DNA of 64,000 bases from RYN-230 sp963770545. GTDB lineage: Bacteria > Actinomycetota > Actinomycetes > Streptosporangiales > Streptosporangiaceae. The stretch covers positions 62,001 through 126,000 of the forward strand of contig CAVYQF010000036.1 of assembly GCA_963770545.1 (NCBI GenBank). Reading direction: 5' to 3'. Position numbers and translations under genes: made by a program. The notes beneath the pieces were generated by a model. It ran no database searches. It saw only the letters and a list, made by a program, of their open reading frames with translations, and was not told where the DNA came from. The number at the start of each line of letters is the position of its first letter. The first letter of the stretch is position 1. Below, in pieces: positions 42,408-51,396 of this stretch.

Positions 42408-42800
42408 CGGCCGCTCCCGGTTCGGCGATGTCGCCGCGCGCCGCAGTTCGTCATGGTCATAGACGTAAAACACCAGGGTCCGCGAGGTCAAAAGCACGGT
42501 CGCCGGCCAGCGGCGGCGCATTGATGTCGACGACCCCGGTAATCGTGGACCCATCACTGAGCAGATTCAGAACATGAAAATCGAAATGTGTGAAATCAAC
42601 GCCGGACGGGATAGTGGGCCGCAACTCGCGCCGATCCTGCGCACAGCGGCCAGCAACTCCCGGGTATCCGGTCTGGCCGCCATCGTGGAATGCAGGCAAT
42701 AGCCGTCCCCGCCGGCCAGAAGGGCCGTGGTGATCAGATGCCGCCGCCCAGCTGGCCGAGGGCCCGGACCCTGGGTGCCGGGTAGCCGCGAGCGCGCAGC
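42408..42800 (-). pseudogene. Aminoglycoside phosphotransferase-family remnant
   Basis: Minus-strand pieces in different frames give TALLAGGDGYCLHSTMAARPDTRELLAAVRRIG, then GVDFTHFDFHVLNLLSDGSTITGVVDINAPPLAGDRAFDLA (the catalytic HxDxxxxN-like loop, here HFDFHVLN, and metal Asp), then FYVYDHDELR. They follow APH-fold order with at least two frameshifts, and the N-terminal lobe is missing. Confidence 0.65.
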
Positions 42801-42816
42801 CTCGCGCCCGGCGGGC

Positions 42817-43650
42817 TCAGGGTTTGCGTCCGGCACCACACCAGATTGGCACCTCCGGCGGCCCCGGCTCGTCCGGATCGGGCCGCCACTGGGGTGGCTG
42901 GACCACGCCGGGTTCCAGCAGCTCAAGCCCATCGAAGAAGCAGCTCGTCTGGTCACGATCGCGCAGTGTGGCGCGCGGCCCGCGCAGCCGCTGGTTCATC
43001 CGCCGGGTCATCTCCCTCACCGGATCTGGCCGCACGTCGCTGGCCGGGTGGGATACGACCAGGTAGCTGCCTTCCGCCAACCCCCCGAGCAGCGAGGTGA
43101 CCACCTCATGCGGGCCGTCCTCATCCGGGATGAGGTGCAGCACGAGCAGCAGCAGCAGGGCGACCGGGCGGTTCAGGTCGAGCGTCCGCGCGGCAGCCTT
43201 GAGGATGATCGCCGGGTCCCGCAGATCGGCGTCGACGTAGTCGCAGTGGCCGTCTGGGCCGCTGGTCAGCAGGGCGCGGGCGTGCGCCAGCACGATCGGG
43301 TCGTTGTCCACGTACACGACGCGGGCCGCCGGGTCGATTGACTGCGCGATCTCGTGGGTGTTCCGGTCGGCTGGCAGCCCGGTGCCGATGTCCAGGAACT
43401 GCGCCACCCCGTGCTCACGGGCCAGGACACTGACCGCGCGGGCCAGGAACGCCCGGTTGGCCTGGGCGTCCCCGACGATCCCGGGATTAGCCCCGATCGC
43501 TTCCTCCGCGGCGTCCCGGTCGGAGGCGAAGTTATCCTTTCCGCCCAGCCAATAGTCGTACACCCGGGCCGAATGGGCGCGGCGGACATCTACCTGGACG
43601 GCCTTAGCACGGGCTGAAGCCGATCTTTGCAGCCATTCGCCTGCCACCAC
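42817..43650 (-). CDS. S-adenosyl methyltransferase, PF04672 type
   Basis: This 277-residue protein matches the actinobacterial family: AHSARVYDYWLGGKDNFASDRDAAE, QFLDIGTGLPADRNTHEIAQ (SAM motif), VVYVDNDPIVLAHARALL and a C-terminal FDGLELLEPGVVQPPQWRPD. The substrate is unknown; the family is abundant in filamentous actinomycetes, which supports the taxonomic reading. It has a GTG start, divergent from the FUSC gene. Confidence 0.9.
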   Translation of the reverse strand: MVAGEWLQRSASARAKAVQVDVRRAHSARVYDYWLGGKDNFASDRDAAEEAIGANPGIVGDAQANRAFLARAVSVLAREHGVAQFLDIGTGLPADRNTHEIAQSIDPAARVVYVDNDPIVLAHARALLTSGPDGHCDYVDADLRDPAIILKAAARTLDLNRPVALLLLLVLHLIPDEDGPHEVVTSLLGGLAEGSYLVVSHPASDVRPDPVREMTRRMNQRLRGPRATLRDRDQTSCFFDGLELLEPGVVQPPQWRPDPDEPGPPEVPIWCGAGRKP

Positions 43651-43760
43651 TGACCCCAGGAACGTGTCGTTGCTTCCTGAAGCGCAGCATAACGGGAACC
43701 TTGCCCGCCGAATAAGCCCTAGGGCTGCACTAAAAAGTGGGAATCAGCCCGGTCCTCGCT

Positions 43761-43878
43761 GCGGGCGGCTTCCGGCATCCGGCCGCGGGCGGCTTCCGGC
43801 ATCCGGCCGCGGGCGGCTTCCGGCATCCGGCCGCGGGCGGCTTCCGGCATCCGGCCGCGGGCGGCTTCCGGTATACGA
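43761..43878. repeat. 24-bp tandem repeat, about 4.9 copies
   Basis: Units start at 43761, 43785, 43809, 43833 and 43857 and begin GCGGGCGGCTTCCGGCATCC. They lie just upstream of the FUSC start and stay in frame with it, encoding LPASGRGR, if translation began further upstream. Confidence 0.93.
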
Positions 43879-43921
43879 TCGCGTTCGACCAGGCCCGGAG
43901 CGCGGAGGACGACCTCAGCGG

Positions 43922-46330
43922 ATGAAAATGCCCCGCCCCCTCATCAACGATCCCGGCCTGGTCTCGCTAAAGAGCGCGGCGCGGGCGGCCATCGTGATGC
44001 CGGCCGTGTTCGCGTTCGCCGACCAGGTGATCGGCCAGCCGCAAACCGCGCTGTTCGCCGCCTTCGGATCGTTCGCGATGCTGGTGCTCGCTTCGTTCAG
44101 CGGGCCGCCGCGGAGCCGGTTCACCGCCTACCTGACCCTCGGGATCAGCGGTGTGGTCCTGGTCCCGCTGGGCACCGCCTGCTCTGGCAATGCCTGGGTG
44201 GCCGCCGCGGCCATGGCCGTGGTCGGGTTCGTGATCTTGTTCTCCGGAGTGATCAACGGATACTTCGCTGCCGGGGGCACCGCGGCGGTCCTGGTCTTCG
44301 TCCTGTCCGTCTCGGTGCCCGCGCCGGTTTCGGCGATCGGGCCGCGGCTGGCCGGCTGGGGCCTGGCCGCAGGCGTGGGCCTGCTGGCCGTGATGCTGAT
44401 CTGGCCGCCTCGGGAGCGGGCCACGCTGCGGGCGGATGCCGGCCGGGACTGCCTGATCCTGGCCGACCTGGCCGATTCCCTCTGCAGCGACCGGGCCACC
44501 GAATCAGCCCAGCTGGATATGGCTCGGGAGTCGATGAAGAACCTCGGAGGCCGGCTGACCACCACCCCGCACCGGCCGACCGGGCCGACCGGTCCCACGG
44601 CGGCCCTGGTCGGGCTCATCGACGAGCTGTCCTGGCTATTCCACTCGCTCGAGATGATGGCGCGAGCCCCGTCAGGCGACCTGTGCGTGGCCGAGAACTC
44701 CGCCGCCATCCAGGCGGTCGCGGCGGTGCTCCGGGCCAGCGCCGGGGAGCTCGACGGCCGGCCCGAGCTGTCGGACCGCGACCAGACCGGCAAGCAGCCG
44801 GTGCAGCGGCTGGAGAACGCCCGGGAGACTGCCGCCCAGTTGCTGGCCCGGCGGGTCGGAGAACAGCCGCACATCCCGGATGAGGAGGCGCTGCAGGCCC
44901 AGGTGGATCGCGGGTTCCGGGTGTACACGATCTCCTACACCGCACGCCAGATCGCGGGGTACGCCCGCGCGGCCAGTCCCAAGCCCGACGGACCGTCCAT
45001 CGTCGGGGTCCCTGGCCCCGCCGAACTGGCGGCCGCCACGCGCTCCGCTGGCCCCGGCCCGGATCCTGGCCCCGACCCGCTGACCGGCGTCGTCCCCGCC
45101 TGGGGCCGCTGGCCCAGGTGGCTGCGCTCCCTGCTGGCCGGCGCGGAAGGCTTCACCGCGACCCACGCCGACTACCGGTCGATCTGGTTCCGCAACAGTG
45201 TCCGCGGCGCGGTGGGGCTGGCCATCGCGGTGTTCATCGCGCAGAAAACCGGTCTCCAGCACTCCTTCTGGGTCGTGCTCGGCACCCTGTCGGTGCTGCG
45301 CTCCAACGCGCTGGGCACCGGCCGGTCGGTGATCAGCGCGCTGGGCGGGACGGCGGTGGGCATCGTCATCGGGGCCGCGATCCTGATCCCGCTGAAGGGC
45401 GACGAGACCGTGCTGTGGCTGATCCTCCCGGTCGCGGTGCTGCTAGGGGGGTACGCGCCCCGGGTGATCTCGTTCGCGGCGGGCCAGGCCGCGTTCACCG
45501 TGGTCGTGCTGGTCCTGTTCAACATCATCGCGCCCACCGGCTGGAAGGTGGGGATCCTGCGGATCGAGGACGTCGCGGTCGGCTTCGCGATCAGCCTGGG
45601 GGTCGGGCTGGTGTTCTGGCCCCGGGGCGCGGCCGCGCTGCTCCGGCAGAACCTGGCCGCGGCCTACTCGCGGGCTGCGGACTACGTGGCCGCCATGGTG
45701 GAGGAACTGAGCGGGCTGGACGGCGGCGCGGACCCGGGCCGGGCCGAGCTGGCCGCGACCACGGCGGTGCACCGGCTCGACGACTCCTTCTCCCAGTACC
45801 TGGCTGAGCGGTCGGCCCAGCGGATCGATCCGGAACGGGTGAGCCGGATGGTGGGGGGCGCGACCAAGGTGCTGCGGGCCGGCCAGTCGCTGGCCGCGCT
45901 GAACAGCGTGGCCAGCAACCTCCCGATGCTGGGGCAGGGCCCGAATGGCCCGGGGACATCGCTGCCGATCAGTCCCGCGGACCAGGCGGAACCCGGGGCG
46001 CGGAAACCGTGTGCGGGCCACCTGGACCAGAACGTCCTGGCCCTGCGGGCCTGGTACGTGACGCTCGGCGACTCGCTGGTCAACGGCACCGCGATCCCCC
46101 CGCCCGAGCGCCGCGATACAGCGGCCCGCCAGCGGCTGCTCCAGTGCACCCGGGAAGCGATCGGCAGCAGCCAGCCCGCCGTGGCCCGTAACGCCCTGCT
46201 GGTCCTGTGGGCCAACGAGCATCTCGAGACGCTGTGGCAGCTGGAGGAGCGCCTGGGCCGCATGCAGGACTCCGGGCCGCCCGCTCCCGACCCCCAGGCG
46301 GCTGCGCCAGCCACGGCCTCCGCGGAGTAA
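43922..46330 (+). CDS. FUSC-family membrane protein (aromatic acid/fusaric acid exporter-like)
   Basis: This 802-residue protein has two hydrophobic blocks, residues 15-155 (AAIVMPAVFAFADQVIG, VVLVPLGTACSG, AAVLVFVLSVSVPA) and about 430-560 (GAVGLAIAVFIAQKTGL, TLSVLRSNALGTG, GTAVGIVIGAAILIPL), separated and followed by long soluble domains. This is the FUSC/ArAE/YccS layout. The family is linked to efflux of aromatic acids. ATG at 43922 is chosen, though the frame is open through the upstream repeats. Confidence 0.88.
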   Translation: MKMPRPLINDPGLVSLKSAARAAIVMPAVFAFADQVIGQPQTALFAAFGSFAMLVLASFSGPPRSRFTAYLTLGISGVVLVPLGTACSGNAWVAAAAMAVVGFVILFSGVINGYFAAGGTAAVLVFVLSVSVPAPVSAIGPRLAGWGLAAGVGLLAVMLIWPPRERATLRADAGRDCLILADLADSLCSDRATESAQLDMARESMKNLGGRLTTTPHRPTGPTGPTAALVGLIDELSWLFHSLEMMARAPSGDLCVAENSAAIQAVAAVLRASAGELDGRPELSDRDQTGKQPVQRLENARETAAQLLARRVGEQPHIPDEEALQAQVDRGFRVYTISYTARQIAGYARAASPKPDGPSIVGVPGPAELAAATRSAGPGPDPGPDPLTGVVPAWGRWPRWLRSLLAGAEGFTATHADYRSIWFRNSVRGAVGLAIAVFIAQKTGLQHSFWVVLGTLSVLRSNALGTGRSVISALGGTAVGIVIGAAILIPLKGDETVLWLILPVAVLLGGYAPRVISFAAGQAAFTVVVLVLFNIIAPTGWKVGILRIEDVAVGFAISLGVGLVFWPRGAAALLRQNLAAAYSRAADYVAAMVEELSGLDGGADPGRAELAATTAVHRLDDSFSQYLAERSAQRIDPERVSRMVGGATKVLRAGQSLAALNSVASNLPMLGQGPNGPGTSLPISPADQAEPGARKPCAGHLDQNVLALRAWYVTLGDSLVNGTAIPPPERRDTAARQRLLQCTREAIGSSQPAVARNALLVLWANEHLETLWQLEERLGRMQDSGPPAPDPQAAAPATASAE

Positions 46331-46339
46331 GCCCGGGAG

Positions 46340-47572
46340 TCAGCTGGGCCGGGTAGTGCGCAGCCGGATCGTAACGTACAGGTCGCGCAGGCTGGCCAGC
46401 ATGTCGGCGGGGTATTCGGTGCCGATGTCGGTCAGCACGTAGCCGAGGTCGTCCCGGGTGCCGAGCAGCTGGCCCTCGATGTTGGCGCCGTGCTCGGCGA
46501 GCAGCTGGTTGATGCTGGCCAGCACGCCGGGGACGTTGCGGTGCAGGTGGACCAGGCGGTGCGTGCCCGGGGTGTGCGGCAGTGCGACCCGCGGCAGGTT
46601 CACGCTCAGCGAGGTTGTGCCGCAGCTAACGTAGTCGTGCAGCTTCCCGGCCACGAACTCGCCGATGTCCTGCTGGGCTTCCTCGGTGGAGCCGCCCACG
46701 TGCGGGGTGAGGATCACGTTGGGCAGGCCGCGCAGGTCGGAGTGGAACTCCTCGCCGCGGCTGCGCGGCTCCTGCGGGAACACGTCCACGGCCGCGCCGG
46801 CCAGGTGCCCGGACTCGATGCCCCGGCGCAGCGCCGCGTGGTCCACCACGAAGCCGCGGGACAGGTTCAGGAACAGGCTGCCCGGCTTCATGGCCGAGAA
46901 CTCCGCCTCGCCGAACAGCCCGCTATTCCCCGGCCGGCCGTCCACGTGCAGCGTGACCGCGTCCGAGATCTCCAGCAGCTCTTCCATGGTGCCGCAGCGC
47001 TGTGCGTTGCCCAGGGCCAGCTTGTCCGCGGTGTCGTAGAAGTACACGGTCATGCCGAGGCTCTCGGCCAGCACCGAGAGCTGGCCCCCGATGTTGCCGT
47101 AGCCGATGATGCCCAGGCGGCGGCCGCGCACCTCGTGGCTGCCCGCCGCGGACTTGTCCCACAGGCCTGCGTGCATCTGCGCGTTCTTGTCGGTGAGCCG
47201 CCGGGTCAGCGCGATGATCTCGGCCAGGACCAGCTCGACCACGCTGCGGGTGTTGGAAAACGGGGCGTTGAAGACCGCGATGCCACGCTGCGACGCGGCG
47301 TCCAGGTCGATCTGGTTGACCCCGATGCAGAACGCGCCGATGGCGAGCAGGCTGGGCGCGGCGTCCAGCACCCGCTCGGTGATGTGCGTGCCGGACCGGA
47401 TGCCGAGCACCTGGACGTCTGCGGCCGCGGCGATCAGCTCGTCCTCGTCCAGCGCCCCGGCCCGCGTCTCCACCTGATAACCGGCCTTACTCAGCCGGGC
47501 GGCGGCGTCGGGGTGAATGTTTTCCAGCAGCAGGACACGGTCGTGCCCAATCGCGGCGTCCAGCGTCAACAC
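46340..47572 (-). CDS. serA: D-3-phosphoglycerate dehydrogenase
   Basis: This 410-residue protein has the size and order of the E. coli-type SerA: AFCIGVNQIDLDAASQRGIAVFNAPFSNTRSV, NAD motif LGIIGYGNIGGQ, NLSRGFVV, LTPHVGGSTEEAQ and a C-terminal ACT domain (RLVHLHRNVPGVLASINQLLAEHGANI). It catalyses the first step of serine synthesis and is usually serine-inhibited through the ACT domain. The GTG start has GGAAGG very close upstream. The stop is nine bases from the convergent FUSC stop. Confidence 0.93.
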   Translation of the reverse strand: MLTLDAAIGHDRVLLLENIHPDAAARLSKAGYQVETRAGALDEDELIAAAADVQVLGIRSGTHITERVLDAAPSLLAIGAFCIGVNQIDLDAASQRGIAVFNAPFSNTRSVVELVLAEIIALTRRLTDKNAQMHAGLWDKSAAGSHEVRGRRLGIIGYGNIGGQLSVLAESLGMTVYFYDTADKLALGNAQRCGTMEELLEISDAVTLHVDGRPGNSGLFGEAEFSAMKPGSLFLNLSRGFVVDHAALRRGIESGHLAGAAVDVFPQEPRSRGEEFHSDLRGLPNVILTPHVGGSTEEAQQDIGEFVAGKLHDYVSCGTTSLSVNLPRVALPHTPGTHRLVHLHRNVPGVLASINQLLAEHGANIEGQLLGTRDDLGYVLTDIGTEYPADMLASLRDLYVTIRLRTTRPS

Positions 47573-47589
47573 CCTTCCGGTGGTTCGGT

Positions 47590-47835
47590 CGGCCCGGTAT
47601 CCGGGCCACGCTCGTCAGCCGGCCGCGTCGTTGGAGCCAGCGCCGCCCACCAGCCTATTCGTCACCAAGCGTGCCCGGGCCGGCGGCGTCGACGAGGTCG
47701 GCGACCACGCAGGCGGTCAACCGCCTTCTGCGCCCCTCCGGTCCCGGGTCATGCATCGTGATCAACCGATTGGTGCTCCGCCAGTGACACCAATCGGTTG
47801 ATCACGAGCGGGGGGACCGGGGCGCCCCTGGAGGG
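47590..47835. repeat. Duplication scar of the MerR-PP2C locus
   Basis: Bases 47590-47715 match 47988-48111 (3' end and downstream of the PP2C gene) at roughly 94 %. Bases 47715-47754 and about 47808-47835 match 49331-49400 (upstream of the same gene). The body of the copied gene is missing, so this is a tandem duplication followed by internal deletion, with a hairpin element inserted at the 47755/47808 join. Confidence 0.8.
47756..47807. repeat. 52-bp perfect hairpin, 20-bp arms
   Basis: Arms at 47756-47775 and 47788-47807 are perfectly complementary (core GATCAACCGATTGGTG) around a 12-base loop. The corresponding place in the other copy (near 49368) has only GAAG, so the hairpin is an insertion. 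No T-tract follows. It may work as a bidirectional terminator between PP2C and serA, or be a small mobile palindrome. Confidence 0.85.
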
Positions 47836-48051
47836 AGGCCGCTGATCCGGGCGTGACGGCCGACGCCAGGCGCGCGAAGAACGAGGGCCACTCAGGGTTC
47901 GTCTGGAGTCAGTGGAGGCCGTGGGCTGGGTGCTGGACAAGTCCACGTTCATCATCCACTCGGCCCGGTACCCGGGCGAGGCTCTTCGGCCCGGTACCCG
48001 GGCCACGCTCGTCAGCCGGCCGCGTTGTTGGAGCCACTGCCGCCCACCAGC

Positions 48052-49233
48052 CTATTCGTCACCAAGTGTGCCCGGGCCGACGGCGTCGACGATGTCGGCG
48101 ACCACGCAGGCGATGTTGTCCGGGCCGCCGCCGGAGTTGGCCAGGCCGATCAGCTGCCGCACCGCTGCTGCGGGCCCGGCGGCCTCGCCGAGGACCTGGT
48201 GGATGCCGTCGGCAGGCACGACCGCGGTCAGGCCGTCCGAGCAGAGCAGGTAGCGGTCCCCGGGCAGGACGTCGTGCAGCGACAGGTCGGGCACCGCCGT
48301 CTGGGTTCCGTCCAGGGCGCGCAGCAGGAGCGCGCGTTCGGGGTGGGACAGGGCTTCCTCGGTGGTGAGCTGGCCCTGGTCGATCAGCGACTGCACGACG
48401 GTGTGGTCGTGAGTGATCTGGAACAACTTGCCGTCGCGCAGCAGGTAGGCCCGGGTATCGCCAACATGCACCAGGGCCAGCTGGGACCCGGACCACAGCA
48501 TGGCGGTCAGGGTGGTCCCGCTGCCGCACTGGGCTGGGTCGGCCGCGGCGATGTCCTGCACCGCGGCCTCGGCCTGTAGTACGGCCTGGGCGAGCGCACT
48601 GAGCAGGTCCCCGGGGCCGGCGACCTGCGCCGGGGGCCTGCCCGCCGCGGCGGGCGGGGGTGTCACCACGCGCCGGGCGGTCACGACTGGGCTGGGCCCT
48701 GGGTCCGGCGGCCGCGTCTCGAGGGACTTCAGCGCCTCGATGGCGGCCGCGCTGGCCCGGTCCCCGGCGCCGCCCATCCCGTCCGCGACCGCGAGCAGCC
48801 GGCTACTCGCGTACGCGGAATCCTGGTTGACCAGCCGGCTGCGCCCAATGTCGGACGCCGCGGCGTAGCGGATGGCGAGGGCGGGGCCGGGTGCGGTCAT
48901 CACGGTCTCCTTTGCGCTCAGATGGCTGATGAGGGCGGCGGCCAGGTCACGGCGGCTGGCCAGGTCGGCCTCGGCCTGCGTCCAGAACGCCGCGACCTCG
49001 GCGGCCGCGGCTCCCGGGGGCAGGTCACAGACCACGCGGATCCGGGCCAGCGGCATGCCCAGGCGCCGCAGCCAGGCCACCAGCCGGGCCCGCTCCAGCT
49101 GGCCGGGCTCATAGAACCGGTAGCCGGAGACCGGGTCCACCCAGGCCGGGGTGAGCAGGCCCAGCGCGTCGTAGAGCCGTAGCGCTTTGGGGGACAGCCG
49201 GGCCGCCCGGGCGAATTCCCCGATCGTCAGCAC
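48052..49233 (-). CDS. MerR-type HTH fused to PP2C serine/threonine phosphatase
   Basis: The protein has 393 residues. Residues 1-110 are a MerR DNA-binding domain with coiled-coil helix (TIGEFARAARLSPKALRLYDALGLLTPAWVDPVSGYRFYEPGQL). Residues 118-393 are a PP2C phosphatase with the metal motifs SRLVNQDSAY, AVADGMGG, ALVHVGDTRAYLLRDG, LLCSDGLTAVV and GGPDNIACVVAD. A phosphatase tied to a MerR domain could couple a Ser/Thr-kinase signal to transcription. The GTG at 49233 is preceded by AAGGAGG with ideal spacing, excluding the longer frame. A deleted duplicate lies just downstream. Confidence 0.9.
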   Translation of the reverse strand: MLTIGEFARAARLSPKALRLYDALGLLTPAWVDPVSGYRFYEPGQLERARLVAWLRRLGMPLARIRVVCDLPPGAAAAEVAAFWTQAEADLASRRDLAAALISHLSAKETVMTAPGPALAIRYAAASDIGRSRLVNQDSAYASSRLLAVADGMGGAGDRASAAAIEALKSLETRPPDPGPSPVVTARRVVTPPPAAAGRPPAQVAGPGDLLSALAQAVLQAEAAVQDIAAADPAQCGSGTTLTAMLWSGSQLALVHVGDTRAYLLRDGKLFQITHDHTVVQSLIDQGQLTTEEALSHPERALLLRALDGTQTAVPDLSLHDVLPGDRYLLCSDGLTAVVPADGIHQVLGEAAGPAAAVRQLIGLANSGGGPDNIACVVADIVDAVGPGTLGDE

Positions 49234-49484
49234 GCCCGCCTCCTTCCTGCCGATCCTCACGCCGCCGTCTCCGCTGGGCGTTCCGCCGCAGCCGGGGCTG
49301 CCCCGATAGTGGGGCTTTCCCCCAGGGCAAGGTCAACCGCCTCTGCGCCCCTCCGGTCCCGGGTCATGCGAAGGGGACACCGGGGCGCCCCCCGGGAGGG
49401 CCGCTCGTCCCCGCGTCCTGGGCGGAGGGCTGGCGGAGGATGGTTTTCGTTGCGGCGAATTATTGGGCGCTGGGCCGGGGAGCC

Positions 49485-50360
49485 TCAGGCTTCGGTGAGG
49501 CGGCGGGCCACGGTCGCGGCGTGGCCGGGATCCAGGATGATCGTGTAGTGGTTGGCCCCGGGCACGGTCTCCATGGTAAGCCTCGGCACCTGCGCTGCCC
49601 ACGCCCCGCACAGCTCGGGCGGGAGCATGCCGGGGGGCTGGCCGAACATGCCCGCGGCCGCGGTGAGCAGCCGGGCCGGGCGGGGCAGGGCGCGGAGCGC
49701 GGCGCCGAGCCGCGCGCTGCTGCCCAGCAGTTCCCGGCCGTCCGCCCGGGCCGCCTCTTCCGACACCCGGGAGCGCAGCACCCCGTCCACGCCGGTCAGG
49801 TCGTAGCGGAGGTATTCCTCTACGTAGCCGTTCCAGGCATCCTTCAGGGCCGGGTGCACCCGCCAGAAGTCGAAGTACGCGTCCACGCTCGGGTAGCTCT
49901 CGCGCAGCCGGGCCAGCGCGGGGCCCAGGCTGGCGTCCAGCAAGGCATCCAGGTCGATGCCGTCGGGGACTGGCAGCGGCAGCCCCCCGTCCACCATCAG
50001 CAGCCCGTCGAAGAGGTCCGGCGCGCGGTCGAAGATGAGCAGCGCGAGGTAGGCGCCGAGCGAGTGCCCGGCCAGCACCGGCAGCTCCAGGCCCAGGTGA
50101 GCGACGGCGTCCAGGACGTCGGTGATGTGCTGGTCGAATCCATACGGGCCGGGCAGCTCGGCGCTGTGCCCGCGGCCGCGCAGGTCCACGGCGAACAGGG
50201 ACCACTCAGTGGGCAGCGCGTCGGCGACCGGCAGCCAGGACACGGCGTTGCCGGTGATGCCGTGCAGGGCCACCGCCTGGCGGGGGCCACGGCCCCAGCG
50301 CAGCACCCGGAGAGTGCCACCGGATCGCGGGATGTCGATCGCTACGGGGTCTGGGTGCAC
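49485..50360 (-). CDS. Alpha/beta hydrolase
   Basis: This 291-residue protein has oxyanion motif LHGITGNAVSW, nucleophile AGHSLG (Ser100), FAVDLRGRGHS and catalytic His in VPGANHYTII. It resembles haloperoxidase/esterase-like hydrolases, with unknown substrate. GTG at 50360 is behind GGAGG; a longer frame begins in the repeat region upstream. Confidence 0.88.
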   Translation of the reverse strand: MHPDPVAIDIPRSGGTLRVLRWGRGPRQAVALHGITGNAVSWLPVADALPTEWSLFAVDLRGRGHSAELPGPYGFDQHITDVLDAVAHLGLELPVLAGHSLGAYLALLIFDRAPDLFDGLLMVDGGLPLPVPDGIDLDALLDASLGPALARLRESYPSVDAYFDFWRVHPALKDAWNGYVEEYLRYDLTGVDGVLRSRVSEEAARADGRELLGSSARLGAALRALPRPARLLTAAAGMFGQPPGMLPPELCGAWAAQVPRLTMETVPGANHYTIILDPGHAATVARRLTEA

Positions 50361-50411
50361 GGGTCCTCCAGCACGGGTCTCCAGCACGGGTCCTCCAGCA
50401 CGGGTCTCCGC
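50361..50411. repeat. 27-bp repeat, nearly 2 copies
   Basis: GGGTCCTCCAGCAC and GGGTCTCCAGCAC alternate twice. The repeat carries the ribosome-binding site (GGAGGACCC on the minus strand) of the alpha/beta hydrolase in each copy, so it may provide duplicate initiation sites. Confidence 0.8.
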
Positions 50412-50516
50412 GCCGTTCCGGGTCTACGGTACGTCCCGGTTGCGGGAAGTTCACGGCCTGGCAGGGTGCCGGTCGCTACGGTGAGGGCGCTGCCCGTGGT
50501 TCGGATGGAGCAGAAC

Positions 50517-51278
50517 GTGACGGCCTCGTTTGCGACAACCCTGCTCGGCTGGAAGCCCAGCGGGAAGAACAAGCTGGGCTGGGACCTGGTGCCGAATTTC
50601 GCTGACGTCAACAGTGCCGAGTCGATGCGCATCGCCGCAGGCGTGCTGGATCGGCTTGCCGTGGCCCGGGACAGCGTCTCCGACGTGCCCAAGGACCCCG
50701 GCGGCCCGCTGGAGCAAGCGGTCTGCGATCACCTGGGCTTGGTCTTGCAGCACAAAGACCCGGACCGGGGCTGGCGGGTCGAGCGAGGTGCGGTGATCAC
50801 CCGGTTCGACCAGTACGCACACCTGTCCGAGGTGGACGCGCTGGTCCGGGCCAACCCCCAGCTGCGGGTCACGGTCGGTACGGACTACCTGATCAGGCCG
50901 GACGTGACGGTGTCGCTGGCCCGGGTGCGGACCGCGTCCGGGCTGCCCGCGCTGCACGCGGCGGTGTCCTGCAAGTGGACGATCCGCTCGGACCGGGTGC
51001 AGAACATCCGGCACGAATGCCTGCAGATGATCCGGCATCGCCGGGGGCGGCAGCCGCATCTGGTCACGGTGACCGCGGAGCCGCTGCCGACCCGGCTGGC
51101 GTCCATCGCCCGGGGCACCGGGGAGGTGGACGCGGTGTATCACATCGCCTATGACGCGATGGCGGCCAGCGTGGCCGGCCTCGCGAACTCAGAGCAGGCG
51201 GATGCGTGGCACGAGGTGACCGGGCAGCGCCGGGTGCTGAGCTATGAGCTGCTGCCCGGCACGCTGGCCTCGTGGTGA
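50517..51278 (+). CDS. NgoMIV-family type II restriction endonuclease
   Basis: This 253-residue protein has its active-site pattern as IRPDVTVSL (Asp129), VSCKW (Ser151-Cys152-Lys153) and RHE (Glu167). In NgoMIV the catalytic residues are Asp140, Ser185-Cys186-Lys187 and Glu201; the Lys-to-Glu spacing of 14 is identical here. NgoMIV cuts GCCGGC, and relatives (Cfr10I, SgrAI) cut sites with a CCGG core. GTG at 50517 has GGAG six bases upstream; ATG four codons earlier is possible. It is followed after 118 bases by a cytosine methyltransferase, forming a type II R-M pair. Confidence 0.9.
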   Translation: MTASFATTLLGWKPSGKNKLGWDLVPNFADVNSAESMRIAAGVLDRLAVARDSVSDVPKDPGGPLEQAVCDHLGLVLQHKDPDRGWRVERGAVITRFDQYAHLSEVDALVRANPQLRVTVGTDYLIRPDVTVSLARVRTASGLPALHAAVSCKWTIRSDRVQNIRHECLQMIRHRRGRQPHLVTVTAEPLPTRLASIARGTGEVDAVYHIAYDAMAASVAGLANSEQADAWHEVTGQRRVLSYELLPGTLASW

Positions 51279-51396
51279 CTTCAGGGCGGTGCCCGTGGTG
51301 CGGTCGGCGTGCAGCGGTGACGGCGTGGGACAAACGAACTGACGGTGCCGGGGGGCACAATCGGCGGAAAGATGAGGGCGGGAGGGCCGCGGTCGT

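Noticed and set aside
43761..43878. Regular repeats suggestive of CRISPR
   Set aside because: Units are contiguous 24-bp tandem copies without spacers and no cas gene is in the window.
47756..47807. The 20-bp-arm hairpin as an ordinary intrinsic terminator
   Set aside because: No T-tract on either strand, and comparison with the paralogous copy shows it is an insertion; a terminator role remains only possible.
49440..51278. A 612-codon open frame spanning the region upstream of the restriction enzyme
   Set aside because: The first 350 codons are antisense to the alpha/beta hydrolase and show no family pattern; the real gene starts at about 50517.
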